A stretch of DNA of 6,231 bases from an uncultured Desulfomonile sp. GTDB taxonomy: Bacteria > Desulfobacterota > Desulfomonilia > Desulfomonilales > Desulfomonilaceae. The stretch lies in the NCBI GenBank assembly GCA_903920415.1, contig CAIXMD010000029.1, positions 1 through 6,231 on the forward strand, read 5' to 3'. This document shows positions 1 to 4,979 of the stretch, in pieces. The notes under the pieces were generated by a model. It was not told the DNA's origin. It saw nothing but the letters and a program-made list of their open reading frames with translations, and did not search any database. Position numbers and translations under genes: made by a program. Numbering within the stretch: position 1 is the stretch's first letter; every line of letters begins with the position of its first letter.

Positions 1-654
1 GATGAGGCAGATGTGGCCAAAACAGATGGTAAATATATCTATACAATTATCGCAGATGCCATCAAGATTGTAGAGGCTAGATTCCAGCCGGAGAAGTTAG
101 CCGCCGCCGAGGCTCAGTGGGAAACCCAAAAGGGAGCGCCTTTCTCATTGCTGATAATTCCTGATGAGGCCAATCAGCGGAACATTGTCGAGATGTTTCA
201 GATTCCAAAGTTCTTGAGTCGCCTGGTGTATGGTGACTGGAATGCCGAAGTGAAGGGGCTCAAGACGTGGCCCGTAGAGGACAGGCCACCTGTCACCCTG
301 GTATTTGCCTCGTTTAGATTAATGGTGGGTTTGGGCTTCCTTTTCATAGTGCTCACGGCAATAGGACTCTTTAAGAGAAACAGACTGGAAGACAGTCCGA
401 AGTATCTGAGGATCATGATGTATGCGATCCCGCTTCCTTACCTCGCGGGCCTCCTGGGATGGATTGTGACGGAAGTCGGGCGGCAGCCTTGGATTGTCTA
501 TCATGTCATGAAAACATCAGCGGGGCATTCCCCCATCCAAGGATCTCAGGTGGCGGTGTCCCTCCTCGCGTTCATCATCCTCTACTCGTTACTGGGATTT
601 GTTGCTTTCATGTTAATGGCAAAAAACGCCCGCAAGGGCCCAGAGCCGGTCTGA
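1..654 (+). CDS. cydA: Cytochrome bd ubiquinol oxidase subunit I, C-terminal part (cut by left edge)
   Basis: This subunit of the membrane quinol oxidase carries the quinol site and the hemes used to reduce O2 to water. The frame is open from base 1, so the gene starts upstream and the GTG at 13 is internal. About 217 residues are visible; the N-terminal half with the heme-ligand histidines is missing. Numbering from the GTG codon, the quinol-loop motif QPEKLAAAEAQWE (25-37) keeps Lys28 and Glu33, which correspond to E. coli K252 and E257. FRLM (101-104) keeps the Arg and Met that match E. coli R391 and M393, the Met being a heme b558 ligand. GWIVTEVGRQPW (149-160) holds Glu154, matching E. 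coli E445. Only a few residues separate GLK (82-84) from RPP (91-93), so this is the short Q-loop form, without the long E. coli insertion. Three to four membrane helices follow. cydB lies downstream on the same strand after a 143-nt gap. Confidence 0.95.
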   Translation, partial: DEADVAKTDGKYIYTIIADAIKIVEARFQPEKLAAAEAQWETQKGAPFSLLIIPDEANQRNIVEMFQIPKFLSRLVYGDWNAEVKGLKTWPVEDRPPVTLVFASFRLMVGLGFLFIVLTAIGLFKRNRLEDSPKYLRIMMYAIPLPYLAGLLGWIVTEVGRQPWIVYHVMKTSAGHSPIQGSQVAVSLLAFIILYSLLGFVAFMLMAKNARKGPEPV

Positions 655-697
655 TAGATTTCTTTCGAGGCGTCAATCGTGGGCGCTGGAGAATGCA

Positions 698-769
698 AAT
701 CCCTAGCAGCATAGGGATTGGAGAGCGCGGCGCTCCCGTTTGAGACCGGATTGAACTCTTGGTCCGGTC
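698..769. repeat. Three consecutive inverted repeats in the cydA-cydB gap
   Basis: Three perfect inverted repeats lie one after another between cydA and cydB. The first is AATCCCTA (698-705) with TAGGGATT (712-719), an 8-bp stem with a 6-nt loop. The second is GAGCGC (723-728) with GCGCTC (730-735), a 6-bp arm pair around a single central base. The third is GACCGGA (744-750) with TCCGGTC (763-769), a 7-bp stem with a 12-nt loop. No T-run follows any of them, so they are not ordinary Rho-independent terminators. They could act in mRNA processing or stability between the two subunit messages, or bind a regulator at the DNA level. The pairing is seen directly; any function is inferred. Confidence 0.6.
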
Positions 770-797
770 CCATCATTAAGGAAAGGTGGTCTAAGAT

Positions 798-1823
798 ATG
801 CTCGAAACCATTTGGTTCATATTATGGGGGATACTGTGGGCTGTTTATTTTATGCTGGACGGATATGATTTCGGCCTAGGGATGCTCACGCCATTTTTGG
901 CCCGGGACGATAAAGAGACTCGGGTCTTTTACAACGCGATGGGTCCGTTTTGGGACGGAAACGAGGTCTGGCTGATTACCGCGGGCGGGGTCACATTTGC
1001 TGCATTCCCAACAACATATGCGGTGATGTTTAGTACATTATATACTCCGTTACTGCTGATTCTTTTTGCATTGATAATTCGTGCAGTCTCCTTCGAATTT
1101 AGAGGGAAAATCGATAGCACGGGCTGGAGAAAACTCTGGGACACGTGTTTATTTGTTGGCAGTTTCTTGCCTGCGCTTCTTTTTGGCGTAGCTTTTGCGA
1201 ATATTTTCCAAGGTATACCTTTTGATAAGGACCATATTTTTCAGGGAAATCTGTTAACATTGCTCAACCCCTATGGAATCTTGGGAGGAGTTCTGTTTGT
1301 GGCCATGTTCTTGCTACACGGTTCATTGTGGCTTGCCATAAAAGCAGAAGGCCCTCTTTACCGGAGGGCGGCTGCGACTGCTTCTTTGCTGTGGGTAGTC
1401 CTGCTTTGTGTGGCTGTAGCATTTCTCGTATTCACGTGGTACGCGACTTCCCTGTATCAGAATTACCTGAGCAATCCGATACTTTTTATAATACCGCTGA
1501 TCACAGTTGCGGCTCTGGTTATTACGAGAATTTTCATGGCGAAAGCGGCCTGGTGGAAATCGTGGTTCGCATCAAGTGTCACAATTATGAGTGCTGTAAT
1601 GTTCGGCGTGGTAGGACTCTATCCCAACCTCTATCCGTCAAGCTTGAATAAGGCATACAGCCTCACAGCCTTTAACTCGTGCTCCAGTCCCATGACTCTT
1701 AAGATCATGCTGGTAGTTGTGCTTATTTTTGTGCCCATCGTCATTGTTTACCAGGGGTGGGTTTACCACATGTTCAAGGAAAAGATCACCGATGAATACT
1801 TGGCCTCAGAAGAGGCTTATTGA
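798..1823 (+). CDS. cydB: Cytochrome bd ubiquinol oxidase subunit II
   Basis: This is the second integral-membrane subunit of the bd quinol oxidase; it pairs with CydA and stabilises the heme-bearing complex. The 341-residue length is normal for the family. Conserved blocks in order are DGYDFG (21-26), GPFWDGNEVWL (49-59), AGGVTFAAFP (62-71) followed by a TYA, RAVSFEFRGK (95-104), HGSLWLA (174-180) and GLYPNLYPSS (273-282). YQGWVYHMFKEK (318-329) lies at the end of the last membrane helix. About eight to nine hydrophobic segments are spread through the protein. The ATG is preceded by a purine-rich ribosome site, AAGGAAAGGTGG (778-789), about 8 nt upstream. The gene lies 143 nt after cydA and 42 nt before the thiol peroxidase gene, all on the same strand, which suggests co-transcription. 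Nothing appears truncated. Confidence 0.97.
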   Translation: MLETIWFILWGILWAVYFMLDGYDFGLGMLTPFLARDDKETRVFYNAMGPFWDGNEVWLITAGGVTFAAFPTTYAVMFSTLYTPLLLILFALIIRAVSFEFRGKIDSTGWRKLWDTCLFVGSFLPALLFGVAFANIFQGIPFDKDHIFQGNLLTLLNPYGILGGVLFVAMFLLHGSLWLAIKAEGPLYRRAAATASLLWVVLLCVAVAFLVFTWYATSLYQNYLSNPILFIIPLITVAALVITRIFMAKAAWWKSWFASSVTIMSAVMFGVVGLYPNLYPSSLNKAYSLTAFNSCSSPMTLKIMLVVVLIFVPIVIVYQGWVYHMFKEKITDEYLASEEAY

Positions 1824-1865
1824 CGGCATTTCGCCCACTATTTATACTCAGAAAGGATCACTATT

Positions 1866-2381
1866 ATGAAAGAGCGAGCCGGTCTTGTTACGATGAAAGG
1901 GAATCCACTGGTGCTTTTAGGAGAGGAAGTTAAAGTAGGCAATGCCGCGCCGGAGTTCACCGTGGTAGCCAACGATCTAAAACCGGTTAAATTTTCATCT
2001 TTTCGGGGAAAAGTCTGTATTATTTCTTCGGTACCCTCTCTTGACACGCCAATATGTGACATGTCCACCCGGAGATTTAACCAAGAGGCAGCCGATCTGG
2101 GCCCGAATGTTGCGATACTCACGATAAGCATGGATCTCCCATTTGCCCAGGCACGCTGGTGTGGGACCGCGGGTATCACTGGAGTGCAGACTCTTTCCGA
2201 CCACCGAGATGCCTCGTTCGGAACTGCTTATGGCGTCCTGCTCAAAGAGCTTCGTCTGCTGGCCAGGGCTGTATTCGTGGTTGACCGAGACGGCATAGTC
2301 CGTTATGTGGAACTGGTCGATGAGATCGCAAAAGAGCCTGATTACGACGCAGCTCTTGAAGCGGTGAAAAAATTGACGTGA
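1866..2381 (+). CDS. tpx: Thiol peroxidase (atypical 2-Cys peroxiredoxin)
   Basis: This thioredoxin-fold peroxidase reduces H2O2 and organic hydroperoxides in the cytoplasm; family members are usually recycled by thioredoxin. The 171-residue length is normal. The family opening is recognisable (TMKGNPLVLLGEEVKVG, 9-25, then APEF). The peroxidatic cysteine is Cys64 in SVPSLDTPICD (55-65), with the active-site Thr61 in the TxxC arrangement. The resolving cysteine is Cys99 in DLPFAQARWCG (90-100), 35 residues later, close to the E. coli spacing (C61 and C95). SDHRDASFG (111-119), ELRLLARAVFVVD (128-140) and EPDYDAA (157-163) are also Tpx signatures. The first ATG is preferred over Met10 because it keeps the family N-terminus and has AGAAAGGATC upstream. 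Cys51 is an extra, probably non-catalytic, cysteine. Its position behind cydB fits a shared role in oxygen defence. Confidence 0.96.
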   Translation: MKERAGLVTMKGNPLVLLGEEVKVGNAAPEFTVVANDLKPVKFSSFRGKVCIISSVPSLDTPICDMSTRRFNQEAADLGPNVAILTISMDLPFAQARWCGTAGITGVQTLSDHRDASFGTAYGVLLKELRLLARAVFVVDRDGIVRYVELVDEIAKEPDYDAALEAVKKLT

Positions 2382-2415
2382 CATTGTTGGAAGCGCTGAT
2401 AAGGCAGATTGATTG

Positions 2416-2452
2416 CCATCCAGTACTGCTCCTGACATTGCAGTACTAATGG
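2416..2452. repeat. Hairpin in the tpx-rubrerythrin gap
   Basis: AGTACTGC (2422-2429) pairs perfectly with GCAGTACT (2440-2447) around a 10-nt loop. The stem can extend across a small internal loop by CCAT (2416-2419) with ATGG (2449-2452). There is no following T-run, so it is not a standard intrinsic terminator. It lies 35 nt upstream of the rubrerythrin-like start and could be a processing or attenuation structure, or an operator. The pairing is direct; the function is not known. Confidence 0.5.
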
Positions 2453-2486
2453 ACCGGCATGTAACCGAATAAACGGAGGTGGTGAT

Positions 2487-2942
2487 ATGCAGCAGTGGAA
2501 ATCAGCAGATGAAATTCTCGATTTCGCCATTGGACAGGAAGAACAGGCGTTTGAGTTCTACACAGGATTGTCCGACCGCATGGACAGGCCCTGGATGAGC
2601 AAAATCTTCAAAGATTTTGCCAAAGAAGAGATGGGGCACAAGCGGAAACTCTTGGACATTAAGGCCGGTAAGCGCCTGATTCCTGCGGAAAGGAAAGTTT
2701 TGGATCTCAAGATCTCAGACTACCTGGTAGACGTTGAAACCGGCCCAGGCATGGACTACCAGGAGGCATTGGTGCTTGCCATGAAAAAAGAAAAAAAGGC
2801 CTTCAAAATGTACACTGATCTCGCTGCTGCTATCGATGACGAGAATCTCCAAGCAGCTTTCCTGGCGCTTGCTCAGGAGGAAGCAAAACATAAGCTGCGT
2901 TTTGAAATAGAATATGATGACTTCATCATGACCGATAACTGA
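2487..2942 (+). CDS. Rubrerythrin-like ferritin-family diiron protein
   Basis: This is a four-helix-bundle protein of the ferritin-like superfamily, rubrerythrin/erythrin type, without the C-terminal rubredoxin domain of classical rubrerythrin. The two halves carry the expected repeated diiron ligand pattern. Helix 1 has EEQAFEFY (18-25), helix 2 has EEMGH (47-51, an ExxH), helix 3 has EKKAFKMY (102-109) and helix 4 has EEAKH (131-135, the second ExxH). Related proteins in anaerobes act as peroxidases or in iron handling; which applies here cannot be read from sequence. At 151 residues it is a complete single-domain protein and likely cytoplasmic, with no signal peptide. The ATG has a strong Shine-Dalgarno, GGAGGT (2475-2480), at 6-nt spacing. 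It lies 105 nt after tpx on the same strand. Without a rubredoxin domain its electron donor would have to be a separate protein. Confidence 0.9.
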   Translation: MQQWKSADEILDFAIGQEEQAFEFYTGLSDRMDRPWMSKIFKDFAKEEMGHKRKLLDIKAGKRLIPAERKVLDLKISDYLVDVETGPGMDYQEALVLAMKKEKKAFKMYTDLAAAIDDENLQAAFLALAQEEAKHKLRFEIEYDDFIMTDN

Positions 2943-3053
2943 CCGGCTCGAAACCGACATCCATATGAAAACAGGTAGTACTGTGACTGGCCACAGAGGA
3001 GATACTTTCCGGATTGAACGCAGGGGGACTTAGTTCTTGAGTCAGTTTCTGTC

Positions 3054-3058
3054 GGAGG
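3054..3058 (+). promoter_or_regulatory. Shine-Dalgarno favouring the ATG start at 3064
   Basis: GGAGG sits 5 nt before the ATG at 3064 and decides between two possible starts for the small downstream gene. The alternative TTG at 3037 lies one codon after an in-frame stop. It has only a G-rich stretch, AGGGGGA (3022-3028), about 8 nt upstream. Confidence 0.55.
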
Positions 3059-3063
3059 CTGGG

Positions 3064-3426
3064 ATGAAGGCCGATAAGATAGTGTTGAGTTCCATTGCAA
3101 AGGCAACGGAAATTATTGATGCCCTGGGGTCTAACAACAGCAAGATGATGGCGAGCCGTGCCGTCCACATAAATGTGCTGATGAGGCAAGTTCCCGGTGT
3201 AGAGGCGCGTTTCATAAAGACTGTGTATAATGACATTGGTGCGGAAGCGGCAATCAGCCATCAAGCGTACTACGAAGAGGACGGTGCCGTAACGGACATG
3301 GTGGTCATGGGCACAGTGTACCAGCACAGGGAAGTCAGGCGCATCCTGAGTGGGAACCCCAAAATCCAGCCCTGGATCGATGCAATCTCACAAGCTGTTG
3401 AAAACGCATCGGAAGCCCAGGAATGA
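3064..3426 (+). CDS. Hypothetical protein, small soluble
   Basis: I do not recognise this family. From the ATG at 3064 it has 120 residues; starting at the TTG at 3037 would add nine residues (129). The ATG is preferred because of the GGAGG at 3054-3058. The protein has no signal peptide, no convincing membrane helix and no cysteine, so it is probably cytoplasmic. It reads as a mixed helix/strand domain: an N-terminal helical stretch beginning KADKIVLSSIAKATEIIDAL, a middle part with VPGVEARFIKTVYNDIGAEA, then EEDGAVTDMVVMGTVYQHRE, and a polar helical tail rich in Glu and Ala. There are no obvious catalytic or metal-binding motifs. It lies 121 nt after the rubrerythrin-like gene and 135 nt before dctQ, so it may belong to either unit or neither. 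Coding looks real because the frame is open with a good ribosome site and balanced composition. Confidence 0.7.
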   Translation: MKADKIVLSSIAKATEIIDALGSNNSKMMASRAVHINVLMRQVPGVEARFIKTVYNDIGAEAAISHQAYYEEDGAVTDMVVMGTVYQHREVRRILSGNPKIQPWIDAISQAVENASEAQE

Positions 3427-3440
3427 TTTAGAAAGATAAT

Positions 3441-3469
3441 GCGACATTAATTTTGGCAACGAGTATAGT
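3441..3469 (+). promoter_or_regulatory. Possible sigma-70-type promoter upstream of dctQ
   Basis: GCGACA (3441-3446, four of six matches to TTGACA) and TATAGT (3464-3469, five of six to TATAAT) are 17 nt apart. They lie in the 135-nt gap between the hypothetical gene and dctQ, leaving a leader of roughly 85 nt. This would let the TRAP genes be transcribed separately from the upstream cluster. The call rests on hexamer matching alone. Confidence 0.3.
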
Positions 3470-3561
3470 TGTTACGGTTGAGAGTTCATCGGTTCGCAAG
3501 TCAACTGATTCCTGTTTTATTCCGGACAACTATTTGCGTTTAACAGGGAAGAGGTAAAGAC

Positions 3562-4053
3562 ATGAGAGGCCTTACTAAACTTACCGAGTGGCTGAATACC
3601 TTCTTCACAGGCATTGGGGGAATAGCGCTGGTGCTCATGACAAGTATAGCCTGCGTCAATATGTTTATGCGGCTCTACGGGACACCGCTCTCCCCAGCCT
3701 ATGAACTGGTGTCTTACCTGGGGGCAATCACTGTGGCGTTGCCGCTTGGCTATGCACAACTGAAGAAAAGTCACATCGCTGTAGATATTCTGTCAAATCG
3801 ATTTCCCCCAGGTGTGCGACGAGTCATCGTAGGATTAAACCTGGTCCTGAGTATCGTATTTTTCTCTCTAGCTTCGTTGAAGGTTGCCCAGCATGCGGCG
3901 AACTTGTGGCATACCGGGGAACTCTCCGAAACCACTCGCATGCCCTTTTACCCGTTCGCCTTCGCTGTAGCTTTTTCCTGCGGGCTCCTGGCCTTGACTC
4001 TACTTGTGGACTTGCTTTCCCTGGTCGCCCCATTGCGGGAGGAAAATAAATGA
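3562..4053 (+). CDS. dctQ: TRAP transporter small permease (DctQ family)
   Basis: This is the four-helix small membrane subunit of a tripartite ATP-independent periplasmic (TRAP) transporter. It pairs with the large permease DctM and works with a periplasmic binding protein, usually for organic acids. It has 163 residues, normal for the family. Predicted membrane helices are at about 14-37, 47-65, 88-107 and 129-153. Family-like features are SPAYELVSYLGA (44-55), KKSHIAVDIL (68-77) between helices 2 and 3, and the GELSETTRMPFYPF block (119-132) before helix 4. GAGGT (3551-3555) lies 6 nt before the ATG. The stop codon overlaps the dctM start as ATGA, which points to translational coupling. 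No dctP gene is seen upstream, and the substrate cannot be inferred. Confidence 0.93.
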   Translation: MRGLTKLTEWLNTFFTGIGGIALVLMTSIACVNMFMRLYGTPLSPAYELVSYLGAITVALPLGYAQLKKSHIAVDILSNRFPPGVRRVIVGLNLVLSIVFFSLASLKVAQHAANLWHTGELSETTRMPFYPFAFAVAFSCGLLALTLLVDLLSLVAPLREENK

Positions 4054-4979
4054 CCGGTTTAATAGGAATCATAGCACTTCTGTTGCTGATGTTTTTATTG
4101 GAGATGCCCGTAGGATTTGCCATGGGGATGGTGGGCCTTGGCGGTATATGGTACGTATTATCATCTGAAGCGGCTCTTTCGACGCTCGGGACGGAGATTT
4201 GGGAGACGTTTGCCAACTATGGCCTCACCGTTATACCCATGTTCATACTGATGGGGCAGATCTGCTTTTATTCGGGGGTGAACGAAAGTCTTTACAAGAC
4301 CGCCAATACGTGGATGGGGCGAGTGAGAGGCGGCTTGGCAATGGCCACGGTCATGGCGTGTGCGGGTTTTGCCGCAATATGTGGTTCGAACACTGCCACT
4401 GCTGCAACGATGACCTCCGTGGCGCTCCCACAGATGAGAAAATACGGATACGATCCCATTCTCAGCACCTCAGCCGTAGCCTGCGGGTCCACCCTCGGTG
4501 TGGTCATACCACCTAGTGTGGTCCTGATGGTTTACGGGATATATACCGAGCAATCCATCGGAAAACTTTTCTGGGGCAGCACGATCCCCGGCTTAATCAT
4601 GACCTTTCTTTTCTGCATCACCATATATGTAATGTGCGTCGTGAAGCCTGAGTGGGGTCCCCCCGGAGACAGGACCAGCATGGTTGCTAAGATAAAGGCA
4701 ATTCCCGGCGCGTCGGAGATGATTGTTCTCTTTACCTTGATCATGGGCGGCCTGTATTCAGGCGCCTATACCCCTACCGAGGCCGGCGCTGCAGGGGCGT
4801 TTTTTGCTGTAGTCCTGGGGGTGATCAGAAGAAAGCTGAGCTGGAAAGGCTTCATTGCCTCAGTGGTCGATACTTTGAAGATTTCCTGCATGATAATAGT
4901 GATTATTGCCGGAGCTGTTGAAGGATCCATGATCAGGGAATTGTCGACCGGGGAAACGAATTTCCGTTCACGGAAATAG
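4050..4979 (+). CDS. dctM: TRAP transporter large permease (DctM family), C-terminus lost at a junction
   Basis: This is the large membrane subunit that forms the TRAP substrate pathway and uses an ion gradient. It starts in the ATGA overlap with dctQ, with GGGAGGA (4037-4043) upstream. DctM features in order are LLEMPVGFAMG (16-26), VIPMFILMGQI (61-71), AGFAAICGSNTATAATM (105-121), GSTLGVVIPPS (146-156) and GAYTPTEAGAAGA (238-250). The match ends at about residue 290 (MIIVIIAGAV), where the family would continue into another membrane helix. The last 19 residues, up to the TAG at 4977-4979, do not look like DctM and lie antisense to the convergent gene. The family is usually about 425-440 residues, so roughly one third is missing. 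The product is unlikely to be functional if the junction is real. Confidence 0.92.
   Translation: MTGLIGIIALLLLMFLLEMPVGFAMGMVGLGGIWYVLSSEAALSTLGTEIWETFANYGLTVIPMFILMGQICFYSGVNESLYKTANTWMGRVRGGLAMATVMACAGFAAICGSNTATAATMTSVALPQMRKYGYDPILSTSAVACGSTLGVVIPPSVVLMVYGIYTEQSIGKLFWGSTIPGLIMTFLFCITIYVMCVVKPEWGPPGDRTSMVAKIKAIPGASEMIVLFTLIMGGLYSGAYTPTEAGAAGAFFAVVLGVIRRKLSWKGFIASVVDTLKISCMIIVIIAGAVEGSMIRELSTGETNFRSRK

Noticed and set aside
13..15. GTG as a start codon for the first gene
   Set aside because: The frame is open to base 1 and the product lacks the N-terminal half of CydA, so this is an internal valine codon of a gene cut by the window edge.
751..779. TTGAAC with CATTAA as a promoter for cydB
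   Set aside because: The -10 hexamer matches only three of six positions, and the region overlaps the third inverted repeat; too weak to call.
2981..2996. CTGTG/CACAG hairpin after the rubrerythrin-like gene as a terminator
   Set aside because: Only 5 bp, and no T-run follows; this could easily occur by chance.
3511..3547. CCTGTT / AACAGG inverted repeat before dctQ, and GTTGA / TCAAC at 3477-3505
   Set aside because: Short arms (6 and 5 bp) with spacers of 25 and 19 nt; no better than chance expectation, so not listed as an operator.
4923..4948. Vector polylinker (GGATCC followed by GTCGAC)
   Set aside because: The bases between the sites do not match a known polylinker order, and GTCGAC encodes a plausible Val-Asp of the minus-strand protein.
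4920..4979. The last 19 residues of the dctM frame as a genuine alternative C-terminus
   Set aside because: They are polar, lie antisense to the convergent coding frame, and replace what should be further membrane helices.
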